Source of the DNA: Artemia franciscana
Taxonomy: Eukaryota > Arthropoda > Branchiopoda > Anostraca > Artemiidae
Direction of reading: 5' to 3'
Assembly (NCBI RefSeq): GCF_032884065.1
Contig: NC_088875.1
Location: forward strand, 41,367,402-41,431,401
DNA length: 64,000 nt
Position numbers and translations under genes: made by a program. Below, piece after piece: positions 34,176 through 46,827 of the stretch; position 1 is the first letter of the stretch, and each line of letters starts with the position of its first letter. The notes beneath the pieces are model-generated. The model made no database searches. It saw nothing but the letters and a program-made list of their open reading frames with translations, and had not been told where the DNA came from.

Positions 34176-34624
34176 CTTTTCATATTTATTTTTTTATTTT
34201 TTTTTAATAATACTAGAAAATCCTGCGCCCTCTTCATTGAAAGTCTTTTCCCCCGTGAGAAGTTCTTTGATAGTGATTAATATAAGCCTTATTTGATGCT
34301 CTTCGAAGAGATGGAAGAGGAGGAGGTAAGATAAAATATTGGAGAAAGTTATTCACGAAACCGAAATAACCATATTCCAAAGCGAATCAGCGTTTCTGAT
34401 CGTAGACACCAAGACCGATCAAAACTTGGAACAATATCCTATACAATCTAGTTGGTATTACAAAACTATCCGTAACTTTTCAGGATTAAAATAACATAGG
34501 TGACATTAATTATTACGAAACTATCTCATTGTTTTACGTTATCGTTTGCACCCGTCGCGTAAACACTTAATTCTGTCAGATTTAAATAGATCGAATACAA
34601 TGTGCACCAATTTGCACAAATTTC

Positions 34625-35250
34625 TAGCCCAAACAGAACAGATTCTTACTTACAAGTCCTTCCCGTGATAGACATCAAGTTCACCGGAAACAAATAAATG
34701 GGTACACCAACTAGCAAAAGTTGCCAACCACTCATCGCTGAAGATAATTGTAGCCCAACAGCCGATTATTACTTACAAATCCCCTACATGTCTTACCACT
34801 GGAACCAAATTGGTTTAACCATCAAATACACCGGAAACAAATAATAAGTACACCAACTAGCAAAAGCGGCAAAACCCTCGTTGCCGAAGATGATTATGAG
34901 CTAACAGCCGTTTTTCGCCCAAAGTGAACAAATTCTACTTATAAGTCCCACTCCCGTGATAGGCATCAAGTTCACCGGAAATAAATAAATGGGTACATCA
35001 ACTAACATTGTTGAAAACCCCTCATCGCTGAAGTTGACTGTGGCCTAACAGCATATTATTACTTACATGTCCCCTATATGTCTTACCACTGGAACCAAAT
35101 TGGTTTTACCGTCAAATACACTGGAAACAAAGAATAGCTACACCAACTAGCAAAAGTTGCTAGCCCCTCATTGCCGAAGGTGATTATTGCCTAACAGCCA
35201 ACTATTGCTTACAAGACCTCTATATGTCTCACAATTTGTATCGGTCTAGA
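34625..35250 (+). repeat. Tandem array of about 147-bp units in alternating pairs
   Basis: 'caccggaaa(c/t)aaataa' anchors occur at 34,684, 34,831, 34,978 and 35,121, that is 147, 147 and 143 bp apart. Odd and even units differ ('cccgtgatag(a/g)catcaagtt' versus 'ccactggaaccaaattgg'), giving an A-B dimer of about 294 bp. It is intergenic. Confidence 0.9.
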
Positions 35251-36329
35251 TTTCGTTTAAGTGTTTACCTTACTGCTGAAGTTGTCAACCCCTTGGAACT
35301 TTCAAACTGGTATACCTCATGAAGGAATTTTTGTACCAAAAAATGGATGTCATATACTGTGATCAGCTCATCAAGTGCTATTGATTGCCGTCAAAAAAAT
35401 TCTGTCTGTCTTAGTTCAAAAGTTGATTTCTTTTTGCCGTAGGCCAACTTTCTATTGTCACCACTTAGAAAGGAACAAAGGATAAGCTCCAATTTCTTTA
35501 GCAATGAGAGAGCTTTTAAAGTTTATTAGGCACATCTGATACCGTTTCTCTACCGCAATCCCAAATCTGAAAAACTGAATGATAAACTCAGCTGAAATCA
35601 CGAACAGAAATGGTTAGAAACAATAGATGGCAGCACTTTCGGACCTGTTGGAAAATGCCACATTTTCGCTTCTGTAAATTTTTTTATTTATCACTCGAAG
35701 AAGATATATTGGCTGTGGGGCGGGGTGACTGCCACATTTATGTTACACTTATAGATTTTAGGCCATCTTCAATTTGAAAGTGGTGCCTGCCTGCTAGAAC
35801 GGAGCTTTCCGCTCGAAAGGAGAAACACGGTTTGATGAAACGAAAGACAAAACAGACAAAACTATTTTTTTGAAAATAGTAAAGGTAGTAATGAAATTCA
35901 ACCAAGTAGGTGGCAATCCTCAAGTAAACCACCTTTATCGGCTACTTTTTATGGGAAAATGGACTCCACAATAAGTTCATATGCAGTAAACTTGCATAGT
36001 TTACTGTATTTTTATAGGTTTTTACTCAGTTTTGCACCACAGTTTATTGGCGTCAAAGATTTCGATGGCATTACTCTTCTAGCGTGATATTTCTTTCTTC
36101 TTCACATTTACTTTTGATACGTTCTAATTCCCACTGTTGCTTAACTGACTTTGTCCAAAGGACTCTAAAGACAATTGGATTACTAAGATTTTTTTTTATT
36201 ATATGTACTTTGCCTACTGGGATAGCGTACAGAAATTACAATGGGATTATCAATAAATTTTTAAGGACTAAGGCTAGAGAAAAAGAAACTGATAACTGAA
36301 AATTAAAGTGAGATAATATTTAGTCGAAA
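35251..36329. other. Intergenic sequence, nothing recognised
   Basis: No repeat or gene was recognised. The frames at 35,738-35,932 and 36,084-36,299 have no supporting motif. Confidence 0.45.
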
Positions 36330-37207
36330 TTTCAATAGGTCTAGACCTGTCGCGTAGGCAAATTTTAGGACCCTCTAGAGGAAGAAGGCGTGGAGGTAGG
36401 TACTTCAAAATACCTTCCCAGAAAAAACATTAGCCTGTACAGCAATCCCCGAAAGCTTCATTTTTATAACCTAAACCCTTTCCAAAACAGCCAAACAAGT
36501 TAAAGTAGAATTTTACACTGGCCTTTCTAGAATCAGAATTTCCACCTGAATCTTAACAGCCTATATCATTCATTTGCAGGCTACTATTAAGGAACTTCAT
36601 TCCCACCTCTCCTTACTGGTAAAATGCATAGGCTAGCCAAAATTGTATATAGTGAAAAAAGAAATCACCAGTGCAACAGCACAAACACAGAAGCAAACGC
36701 ATACCATCAAACGAAACATAAAAATGTACACTTTAAAAAAACAAGTGATAAATATCAAATTATAAAATACAATTATAATTATTATAAATAATATATAAAT
36801 TATAATAAAAATGATACTGAATTTTCTATTTGTTAGTATTTGTCGCTCTTTTTTTTAGTCGACGGCAAAGTTCAGAACCGCAAAATTCAGCCTGACGACT
36901 TTTGAAAAACGCACCCTTAAATTGAAACAGCAGAATATTTGAGTGGCCTAATAAATGAGGTTGGAATTGTTACAAATTGGTGTTTTTGAAATATACAATT
37001 CTGGAACAACTTATTAAAAAAAAACACTGATATGTTTTTAACCACTTTTCAATAACTTTACTAGTGTTGATAACTTCTTTGTGTGGTTACGAATATGAAA
37101 TATTGTTGGGGCCCCCTTAAGGGCTGAAGATGCAATTAGCTCCAGAACCAATTATTGAATTATGAAAGGGCATCAAATGATGTTTTCACTTCCATCCTAG
37201 CTAATTT

Positions 37208-37806
37208 AGGTAAAATTCTAGTTAATTGACTTCTTGCTATCTCAGAAAGGGTTTAGGTTACAAAAATGAAACTTTCAGGGATGAATCTACAGACTAAAGT
37301 ATGTCTTGGGAAGGTATTTTGAAGCAACTACCTCTACTCCTTCTCCCTATAGAGGGCCTTGACCTTTGATGACCTTTAAAAATATGTGTGTTATAAAAGT
37401 GAAACCTTGTAACAAAATTGTTTTCAGCTTCATAACTTTACTCAATTCTATTTTATAAGGTTTTAATGATATGCAAATACATTTCCTAAATTTTGAAAGA
37501 AAACATTGATAATGCTCAAAATTCTATTCAAATAACTAGATTTGCATTTTCAGAACTAAAGGCAAAGAAAAAGCAACTAGTAACTACAAATTAGGGTAAA
37601 ATGTTGTTTTGTCAAAACTTCTATAGGTATAGACCTGTCATGTAGGCGATTTCAGGGCCCTCTAGAGGGAGAAGAAGTGGAGATAGTTGCTTCAAAATAC
37701 CTTCCCAGGACATACTTTAGTCTGTAGATTTATCCCTGAAAGTTTCATTTTTGTAACCTAAACCCTTTCTGAGATAGCAAGAAGTCAATTAACTAGAATT
37801 TTACCC
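37208..37806. repeat. Foldback repeat, about 153-bp arms
   Basis: Left arm 37,208-37,360 and right arm 37,654-37,806 are reverse complements with few differences ('aagggtttaggttacaaaaatgaaac' mirrored), around a 293-bp spacer. A diverged single arm lies at 36,340-36,560. Confidence 0.9.
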
Positions 37807-37984
37807 TGATTTATATTGCCCACTGAAAATTTTACTGGTGAATGAAATATCAGGAAATAAATTTTTCCTTAATTTTGGGCTTACAATATCTTTCTCATTG
37901 AGGTAGGCTTATTATCCTAGAATAAGAATTAGGAATATTAACAATGAAAATGCTTAGAAATCTTTTGTTATTTCATAACATATA

Positions 37985-38660
37985 GATAAATTGCTAAATT
38001 TAGAGGATTTTACAGTACTGACCTACAAATAAGGTGAACATGTTATTTGATTCCCTTTTTAACCCTTTTTTACAAATATTTTTTTTTGGCTAAAAAGTTC
38101 AAATTTAAGTCTTTTATGGACTGCCAAAAATGGTATCTCTTTCTAATATTTTGGCTAACCTAAATAACAGAGTTAAAAACAACCATTCTTGCTTCATTAT
38201 ATATAGAATAATTATAGTTAACACATTTTGATTATAGCTTCACTATAACTTACCCCAAGCCCCTTAATTTGCAAATGTATAGCTTAAATTATATATTTCC
38301 AATGTATTTTCTGGTTGTCAATTGTATTGCAGTCTATTCAGTTAATGGATAGACCAGTTTAAACAAGAGTGATGTTAATTGATTAAACACAACAATTTCT
38401 GAAAGATTTATAAATTGTTTTTGTAGGTTATATGGTTTTGGCAAAAAGGGGTCATAATCAAATAGTAAGTTTTCAACCAATATTTTAACCCTTTTCTAAA
38501 GAAAAATAAGAGAATAAGTGAAATATTCAATGGTCCATAAAAGGCTTAAAATTGAATTTCTAGTGAAACAACTATATTTAGAAAGAGCATAAAAAAGGTC
38601 TTGAGTGGTAAGTTTACCTTATTTGTAGATCAGTAATGTAAGCCTCTCCAAATTTATTGA
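37985..38660. repeat. Foldback repeat, about 130-bp arms
   Basis: 'ctgacctacaaataaggtgaaca' to 'cttttatggac' (about 38,005-38,120) is mirrored at about 38,530-38,650. The arms are clearly related but diverged. Confidence 0.75.
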
Positions 38661-38679
38661 AAATTTTAGTTCACACTTT

Positions 38680-39205
38680 GAAGGCACTTCCACTGTAAAC
38701 ATATCACAGTTCATATTATTGACTCACCAATAAAGTGAACATACCACTTGATGCCTTTTTTCATGCTCTTTACAAATACAATAATTGCTTCTATTGCAAA
38801 TGCAAATTTAAGCACTTTTTGACCTAACCTAACTATAAATAATTTTGGCACTGAGAAAATGTAGTATTATTTTGTTCAAAAAATTTATATTCAACCTCTT
38901 GATGGAAAACAACCAAGAGCAATGCTACAGGATAGAAAATCCTTCAATCACTGCAAGTTGCAATTTAAGGTAAGAAAACAGCACTGAGAAAAAATAGCAT
39001 TATTTTCTTGAAAACAACCAATATTTCATACTTTAATTAGAAATTTGTCATTTTTAAGAGCTCAAAAAGTGCTTAAGTTTTAATTTGCAATAAAAGCAGT
39101 TATTATATTAATAAAGAGCATAAGAAAAGGCATCAATTGGTATGTTCAATTTATTGGTAGGTCAATAATATGAACTATGATATGTTTACCACTTCCACTT
39201 CATTT
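38680..39205. repeat. Foldback repeat, about 145-bp arms
   Basis: 'cacttccactgtaaacatatcacagttcatattattgac' (from 38,685) is mirrored by 'gtcaataatatgaactatgatatgtttaccacttcc' (to 39,204). The inner arm sequence resembles the preceding foldback ('accaataaagtgaaca'), so the two are related. Confidence 0.85.
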
Positions 39206-39284
39206 TACCCCCAATACTCCTAATTTTCAAATAAGTAGCTCAAAATATAGGACATTTGGGACTGTGCTTCTGCTGCTACATTTT

Positions 39285-40038
39285 TGAGTGGGCCTGGCTT
39301 CTTGAATTCAATGTTGCCAAGTGCCATATGATTCACTTTGGCAAACGGAATCCTTGCCACTCTTCTTAGGCCTCCCACTCTCCTCTGTAAATAATGAGCA
39401 GGATCTTGGTGTCACTATTGACAATGAACTAAAATTCAGCACTCATGCTAAGAGGTCTGCTGCTAGGGCTAGTTCAACCATGGGACTAATTAAGCATACT
39501 ATTTTCACTTATTCCCCTAAAGTCATCAGTCTTCTATATAAAGGACTTTTGCATCCTAAGCTTGAAGTTAGTTGGAATGTCTCTTGCCTCCCCTTACTTT
39601 AAAAAAGATATTAATTTTCTTGAAGATGTGCAGAGGCATATCATTAAATTGATATCTGGCATGTGGGAGCTTTCCTACCCTGTAAGACTGTCAAAGGTGA
39701 ATCTCCCTACACTTATTTACAAGGTAAATAGATGGGATGCCATTTTAGCCTACAAGTTATTGAGGGCTAATGCTCTCCCAGCGTTATTCCCTATTGTTAG
39801 TACCAACTCAAGAACTAGAGGTCATCACCTGAAACTCATCAAGTAGTCTACAGTATCTAGAGTCCACACTGAATTCTTTTAATCTTGCATTGTCAACAAT
39901 TAGAACAAACTATATAATGAAACAGTTACTGCCAATTTCATTGACGTTTTCAAGCAAAGCCTAGATGCTAAGTGGTCCTCCAGAGACTGTAAACTCAATT
40001 GGGATGCTACTGAACATGGAACAGCCCCTGGTTGCTAA
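39285..40038 (+). pseudogene. LINE reverse transcriptase 3' fragment, frameshifted
   Basis: Conceptual pieces in order: FNVAKCHMIHFG, then NNEQDLGVTIDNELKFSTHA, VISLLYKGLLHPKLE, FLEDVQRHIIKLISGM, YKLLRANA, and finally N-K-L-Y-N-E-T-V-T-A..F-K-Q-S-L-D-A-K-W ending in TAA at 40,036-40,038. This is the thumb/C-terminal region of a CR1- or L2/Jockey-like ORF2. At least two frameshifts (near 39,570-39,600 and after 39,846) and a stop break it. The endonuclease and catalytic RT core are missing (5'-truncated insertion). It is a different family from the intact LINE, whose C-terminus is unlike it. Confidence 0.85.
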
Positions 40039-41379
40039 TGAATTTGTATACAACTCAAGTCATCATTCTGGAGCTCTACAAGAAGAAATCCTTAGATTGC
40101 TCCTAGCTGCAACTTAAGATAAGACTCTTAATAACAGGGTCATTTAGACTCACACTCTGCATATTTGTCCTTTGTTCAAGCTGCATATGTTGAAAACATG
40201 TTTGCTTTTTAGTCAAAGTGGGAATCTGTAAGTGAAAAATCAGTAATAGACTATTTTGTGTGAGGAGATTCATAAAGAATTTGATGAAGCAGGAAGAGGA
40301 CATTTTATCTTCATAAATGAGTAGTCACTCAGTTGTAGTAATTCTGCCCTGTTTTGTCTCAAGACTAGGAGATTTAATTGAGACTTCAAGAGCAAATTTT
40401 TTGAGCAGATGAGTGTCATTGTGTTAGTTCACTAACTCATAGGAGGCAGGGGAGAATCTTTTTTCTAAATCTAGCAGGTACACTTTTTACCAATTTTGTA
40501 ATGAAAATACCAAAGAAGATAATTTTTTTTTTGAGTATTCCAATTGGTATCCCTGGCTGAGCAAAGTAACTTCAAATTTCATCTCAAGTGATGTGGAGGG
40601 GAGCTATTTTCCTTTAACAATCACAAATAAGTACATGCAACAATTCTTTTTCTTTTTTCTGCCTATGATCTGACAGATGTGATTGGTGTTATTGCATATG
40701 AATGAAATGCTCTTATTAGTGTTTAGCACAAAAAATCACAGTTAATCACTTGTTAACTGTAGAGTTTGATTAGTCATGAAAATATCACAATTGTTTTTTT
40801 TGTCTTCTCAAAATTGACCAATTAGCACCCTGGTGTGGGTAAGGCAACTTCTAATTTTTGTTTGGGTGATTTGGACCAACCTTATATTCTTCAATTGCTA
40901 TGAAGAGAATATGCTAAAGTTCTTTTTTCTTTTTTATGGCTGTCATATAACAGGCTTAATGAAATATTTTAATTGAGCATGTAGCCAAGAAAATGATGGT
41001 TAATCATGTTATTACTTTTTCAGTTTTTACTGACATCCATTAAAATTCATATTATTAATAATGTGTTATGCAATAGAAAGGAAACATTTTGGCTGTATTT
41101 CAACTAGGGCTGTATCAAAGATTTTCAGGATGGGGTATAGAAAACACTTCAAAAAACCTATCAATAATGTGTTTTTTTTTACATTCTTACGAGTTGGACA
41201 AACAGGTTTTCTGGGGGAGAGGGTCAAACCCCTGAATACAGCCTTGATTCTGCTGATTTTTCTTGTATTGACATAAAACATTCTTTGTCATAGATTACCA
41301 TGCTCTAACCATATTGATGGTTCTTACTCTTCTAGGCTTTCACTTGAAATTGGTTGAAAATTGGTGCAAGAGAACAGAA
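40039..41379. other. GTF3C1: 5' flank of GTF3C1
   Basis: No repeat family or TATA box was identified with confidence. A possible 5'-UTR acceptor (CTTACTCTTCTAG) ends at 41,335, so an untranslated exon may lie in this stretch. Confidence 0.4.
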
Positions 41380-41449
41380 ATGACACATTTTGGGGATATA
41401 GTGTTAGATGAAATTGCTTTAGAAGGATTAGATGGTATCACTCTTTCAG
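41380..41449 (+). CDS. GTF3C1: GTF3C1 exon 1 (start codon)
   Basis: Start ATG at 41,380; 23 codons plus one base, then donor GTCAGT at 41,450. It encodes MTHFGDIVLDEIALEGLDGI-TLS. The start is chosen because the distance from Met to the conserved ALEGLDG motif (13 residues ours, 12 human) matches the family. The frame stays open upstream through TTCTAG at 41,335 to another ATG at 41,320, so either a 5'-UTR splice acceptor or a longer N-terminus is possible; I favour 41,380. Confidence 0.85.
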
Positions 41450-43857
41450 GTCAGTTCTAATTAATTGATTGTCTTGTCCTACAATGACTTCTTTCTTTCC
41501 ATATGGAGTGTAATAATTACGTTTTATGTATTATATATCTTGGACTGAGAAAATTGGCAATATATGGTTGCACAAGGGCAATGAAGCACTTTAGTTTTAA
41601 GATTTGGCATTTTCAACAATTTTAGCCTGTTATGCTGCCATGCTATTAGGGGTAAGGATCTATAAAAATACAAGAAGAGTAGTTTTTGAGATACATATAA
41701 AAAGCAATTTTCAAAATGTAAGAGAGAATGTGGTATTTTTTTCGTTTCTATGAAAATACCAAAATGGTACATTTTAAAATTGCCTTTTATTATTTCTTAG
41801 CATCAATTTTAAAAAAGTTGCACTAGACAAACCTCTTGTAGCTTAATTTGAAAGCATTCTTCAGATCTTCCATAGTCTTACCAAAGGAAGGGCTAGTAAA
41901 TGGTTCACCCATAAAGGAAACTTATTGCTTTCTTTAGAGATGCCATAACAAACGTACACTTATATGAGGGTACATCTTTGCATAATTGTAGAACATCCTA
42001 AGAAGAGCATCCAAAAACCCTGAAGGACTATTATTGAAATAAATCAGCAAGAGGATGAAACTGCCCACTCTGCATTTTAAAAACATTTAATCACTTTGGA
42101 CTATTTGTAAATAATGTCTTTGAACAACCATAACATGAAAGAAAGAACAGATCTCTACAAGGGAAGTTTGGGGTGGGGGTAGAAAGGATTGGCGTTAAAG
42201 AGGGATGAAGCCCAAATTTGGGCCCTTGAACAGACATTACCATGAATAAAAACAAAAAGAACATACTACTAATAATAACTCACCGCACCACCAAGCCGCC
42301 TGAGGCCAACACAGCTATGCACGTCCTTTCTTTAACCCAATCTATTCAAGGCCTCCCTCTAAACCCTCCCACGAAGCTCCCATTCCCTTCAAATCTTTAT
42401 TTATGACATCCTCCCACCCTAGAAGAGGACGTCCTGCTTTCTGTTTAGCCCAGACAGTTGCCAAAAAGGACAATCTTTGGCAATCTGTCATCCCTCATTT
42501 GCAGAACGTGGCCTTGCCATCTCAACCTCTCTTTCATTATAGCCCTAGAAAACGGGATTGAACCACATTTTTGTACCACCTACTGTTTGAAATACTGTTT
42601 ATCATAAAAGAATATATTTAAAATGATCAATGAAGGTGGGCTTAAAACAAACATAAAGTATTAGAAATAAGGGCAATGTTGATATCCTGATACATGTTGA
42701 TTACAAATCCAGTTACAAATCTGAAATAAATTTCAAGCAGGCAAATAAACTTGCACCAAGCAAAACCTATTCCTCTGATAATCTAAAGAGAAAACTCAAC
42801 ACAAGTTAAAAAAGGCTAAAAGGTTTATTGAAAAGTTTATTTATTGAAGTATTGTTCATTTAATTGTGAACTGCAGGTTGTCTATTGAGGATGTTAAATT
42901 TGTCTGCTTCTTAAGTTGTATATCTAGAATTAATTTTGGTTACTGATTAATAAAGCTAATCTATGGTAAAAGGATTTGTAAATGAAGTTGCTTCTTAAGC
43001 TAAAACATGGTTGCAGTGAAGCTGCAACCTAGTAAAATGCCAAAGATGAATGTGAACTTTCACCTTGCATTATTCTTGCTACAAATCTCTCCCTGAAAAA
43101 CCAAGCACAAACAAGCTCCCAAAAATTTGCATGTTTATAGACATCCAAATAAATAACTTTAGCCTGTTCTTTCTCAGGAAAATATCTGGGTCTATATCTG
43201 GCTTCACAAATACTTGCTTTTTGTCAAAGTTTGTATTTAAGAGCACTGGAAGTTGTCCCCTTTTTGGAGCTGTTCCTTCCCTTTTCCTAAAATTGTGCAA
43301 ATTTGTTTGTGCTAATAGCTTTTGTTGAGCGGCTCAAAACTTAATAAGTTTTCATCTATTCATATTTTTTTTAACCTCTATATTTAAAATATGACCTAAC
43401 ATTGGAAAGGGTCACTCTCTAGTGACCAGTCAGCCTTATGACTGATTTTATCTTGCTGTTTTTCCTAACAGAACTTGTAAGTCGGCTTTGTAGAAGGAAA
43501 TTATACTATGCTCATTCTGTTACGCAGTGGGTCCTTGTAAGATTGGCTCATGAATCTTCCTCCTAGAACAGTTGAAGCATGGCCACATAAATTCATCTTC
43601 TATTGTTTATCCCTCTTCTTTTGGTAAAATCGTCTGGGCTCCCTCCTTTTTATTATAATCGCACCTTTTCAGTCTATGATTTTGTCACAATTTATGATAA
43701 GATGCACTGTTATGTCTCTTGGAACCCTGTTACTTCAATTTTAACTATATTAATTGCTTTAGTTTTGGGGGACTTAACTATCTTAATAGTACAGGATTTT
43801 ATCGTACCTCGTTTTGGAAAAAAATGATTTTCTTATGAATGTTTTGCTTATTTCCAG
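41450..43857. other. GTF3C1 intron 1
   Basis: This 2.4-kb intron contains an RTE-like LINE remnant (42,269-42,585). Nothing else is recognised, and the short frames at 43,065-43,328 on both strands are unsupported. Confidence 0.6.
42269..42585 (-). pseudogene. RTE-type LINE ORF2 C-terminal remnant
   Basis: On the minus strand, ERLRWQGHVLQMRDDRLPKIV, a 'KAGRPL/GWEDVINKDL'-like stretch in another frame, then HSCVGLRRLGGAVSYY and TAG (42,271-42,269). R-W-x-G-H-V-L-R-M followed by a GRP.-W...D and a C-terminal LRRL is the usual end of RTE/BovB-like ORF2 proteins. Frameshifts and stops show that it is dead. Confidence 0.75.
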
Positions 43858-44069
43858 CCTTATGGACTCGTCTTGAAGCTAGATTGAAGATGGAAGACAT
43901 CTGCTATGGAAGAGTCCCAGTTTCAAAAGAAACGTACGAATACATCTGGGAAATATGCAGAGATGTGCCATCCATATTTGCATATGTCCTCCCAGCACCA
44001 AGACCACAGTTAGTTATATTTGATAGATTTGCATGCGTTGACGAAGAAACAGAGATGCCTTATGAACCC
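43858..44069 (+). CDS. GTF3C1: GTF3C1 exon 2
   Basis: Acceptor TTGCTTATTTCCAG ends at 43,857 and donor GTAAGT begins at 44,070. The first two bases complete an alanine codon with exon 1, giving SALWTRLEAR, the best conserved N-terminal motif of the family. The next 69 codons include YIWEICRDVPSIFAY and PQLVIFDRFACVDEETEM, which align with human FLWRALATHPGISFY and PDLQLQDRYEEIDLET. The end is in phase 0. A cluster of short GTTGAACACGG-type palindromes follows in the intron. Confidence 0.9.
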
Positions 44070-44099
44070 GTAAGTTAAACAAGGAAATCATAGATTGCA

Positions 44100-44400
44100 A
44101 TCCATACAAAGTTAAGTTTTCAGGCACCAGGTTTGAAGCGTATTGTGAGCAGGTTCGACAAAAATTGTTTTCAGGTTCTCTGTGTTCAACCCAGCAAAAC
44201 TTTAAAGCGTTCTCATCTGATGGGCTCAACGCGTGTTGAACACGGGTAGCGAGTCAGAATAGCATGGTTGAACCCGGGTTGTGTTGTGAGAAGACATTCG
44301 TCGTGTTGAACACGGCAGTTAAAACGATGATCTGCAAAACCTGTGTCGAACTTACTGTTGTATGTGGGTGGCCTGAAAACAAGGCTCAAGCAGTATGTAT
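44100..44400. repeat. Cluster of GTTGAACACGG/GGTTCAACCC motifs
   Basis: 'gtgttgaacacgg' (twice), 'gttgaacccgggttg', 'ctgtgttcaaccc' and 'tgtcgaac' occur within 250 bp, flanked by 'gttttcagg' and 'cctgaaaac'. It looks like a small, GC-richer foldback of unknown origin just inside GTF3C1 intron 2. Confidence 0.5.
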
Positions 44401-46519
44401 TGACAAAATGTATTAGTCTAGTGAAAAGTCAAAGGTGATGAATTTCTACCCATTTATTTTCTGTCCACTAAATATATCTGTGGATAAAATTGATAATTAC
44501 ATTGGTCAATAGTAATTCCGTTTAATGTAAATCTACGATTTTCGCTAATTTAATTCCATCTTCCATTTTTGATTAAATATTTATTTTCCGAACTTCAATT
44601 TTTGCGGAATTTATATGCTTAAAAAAACAAAAAAAAACAATAACAATAGAATTTCCAAGCAGAGTTTTCTAATAATCTTTTGGTCTAAAGCTAATATCTG
44701 GTCTGATTTTGCATACAATCTGAAGTTTTGATATTTCTTTGTTAGCTAATTTATCAAAAATTTTGTCGATAAAAAAATCATCCAATAAAAATTGTGATTG
44801 GTAGTTAGAATTGGTTATATTTTTGCATTTAACTCTAAAAAGTGCTAAAGTATCTTTACATGTCATGGATTACGGCTCTTCGTCATTTAAGTTAGCCTTA
44901 AATGTTTTTTTTTTTTTTTTTTTTTTTTACAATAAATAAAATAACTTGAGGGAGTTCAGAAACGTGCTTCTGTAATGATTACAGGGTTTAGTCTGTCCCA
45001 TACCAGCAACACTAGCACCATATAAAGCCACCATGCATTTTTTTTTTGTAGACCTAAACGAGGGGAAATTTCCCAATTAGCACTGACCAATCTTCCATCA
45101 TTTACACCCATAGTCAGAGGCTGCTCAGCTGTTCTTCCGATTCCATAAGCTCAGCCGCTTCTTTTCTAATCGAGCTACAAACCTTTAGGACTCCCAGAAA
45201 TAAGTAATGGTCTCCATTGAATATTCTCATATAAATGAGCAATTTTCTGTCTTTCTCAAGGTTTAAGTCTAAGTTTTTCCGATCTAGGGTTTTTATCTTA
45301 GGGAATTTTTTCAAGAAAAAAAAAATAATTTCCGGAAATTTTGAAAAATTTCCCGTCTAGGCCTTTCGGTCATTGTTGTTTCAATTGTCCACTTTTTATT
45401 TTGATCTGCTGCCACTTTTGGGGAATTTCAAGCTCTTTCAAAGCTCCTTAAATATTTTTCATAATAAACTTTTATTATTAAGATAAACAAATATAGGCTA
45501 ACGGCTATTCTTCTTGATCATCTTTAAGCGAAATATTTTCTCACCAGTAATTTTTTTTCCAAAGTGATTTTAAACCTTTCGTTTCTATGGGCAATGATTT
45601 GCTCTTTATCCAGGTAGTGGTCGCGGATCGTCTATGATCTGAATACCTTAAATGCCAAAGTAAACACAGAATGGAGCAAGGTTGGGTGCAAGCAGAATTA
45701 GGATGCCAATGAACCACTAAGAATAACGAAAAATAAAGAAAAATAAACAAATAAAAATCACTGGCTGAAAATCACCCTCGTTTGGTTTTTTCTCTATAAT
45801 TTGTCTTCGCAATTCGTAATTCTAATGCGTAATCTAGTTATAAGCTAATATTTTTCACAGTATCATTGGAATTTCATTACCAATCATTCAGGGAGATTGA
45901 TAAATCTAAGAATAAAGCCAATAAATCTAATAGGGAATAAAAGTAGATAAACAGTTGATCTTGGTAAGTCTTCAGACCAATCTTGGGGGGATTCTGTCCC
46001 TCCGCCTACCACCACTGTTTTATGTATCAAAATATACCAGTTGAAAGCCAGGAAGTGAAAAGAAAACCCTCAAATACAGCTGATTTTACCTTGCCTTGTC
46101 TCATTGGGCTGGACTGGGCTTGGCTCATAAATTTTGTTTGGAAGATGTTTTCGTATCTCGAAAATCTAGTTAATAGGCTAGTAATTTCATATTATCAATT
46201 GGCAATTTTAGTACCAATCATTCGAAGATAATTACAATTGCGAATGTTCTTAGAGCCATATTTCAAAGGTTCCTACCATTCTTTTTTTTTTGGAAAAGTG
46301 AGAATGAAAGTTATAAAAAGGAAGAAAGGAAATCAGGATTGAACAGTGGGAAAGGCTACTATTTTGGGTATTTTCCACTGATTCCATCGCAGATGTGTTG
46401 ATGCATCAAAGGAGAGATGCGCTAAAAATAGGGTGAAAAGGCACCCTTGCCTATAGATTTAAGATATTTTCATAAAATTCTGTACGAAAATATTATTAAT
46501 TGCTAAGACCACACTGGCT
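44401..46519. other. GTF3C1 intron 2, first part: nothing recognised
   Basis: AT-rich, with a T-tract of about 24 near 44,905. The frame at 45,114-45,314 (minus) ends SSIRKEAAELMESEEQLSSL but has no splice support. Confidence 0.45.
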
Positions 46520-46523
46520 AAGC

Positions 46524-46827
46524 ATGACAAGTTGAGAAAAAACTCGAGAAGAAAAATAAACGAGGATATTTCAAGCGAGTTAAAATGCAATGTAAATATT
46601 TCGGCCGATACTTCCATCTAGCGGTGGTTGTTTTTTTACGGTTTGTTTTTATCTATTTTAGTGGTTTTGTTTTACGGTCTAATATTATTTTTCTATCTTT
46701 GCATTGAGAACGGCTGAGTGGAGGTCTCGGGCGAAATATTTGTATTGATTTACGCTTTTTCACTGGCTGGAAATATCCTCGTTTATTTTTCTTCTTGAGT
46801 TTTTTCTCACCTTGTCCGCAAGAGTAT
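46524..46827. repeat. MITE-like foldback, about 300 bp
   Basis: Outer arms 46,527-46,576 and about 46,774-46,823 match as reverse complements at about 46 of 50 positions ('gagaaaaaactc(g/a)agaagaaaaat'). Weaker complementarity continues inward ('aaatatttcg(g/c)ccga'), giving arms of about 105 bp. A related single end lies near 45,770. Confidence 0.8.

Noticed and set aside
45114..45314. Minus-strand frame ending SSIRKEAAELMESEEQLSSL as a host exon
   Set aside because: The peptide looks protein-like, but I found no fitting splice sites and no phase link to either gene; it may be an old mobile-element fragment.
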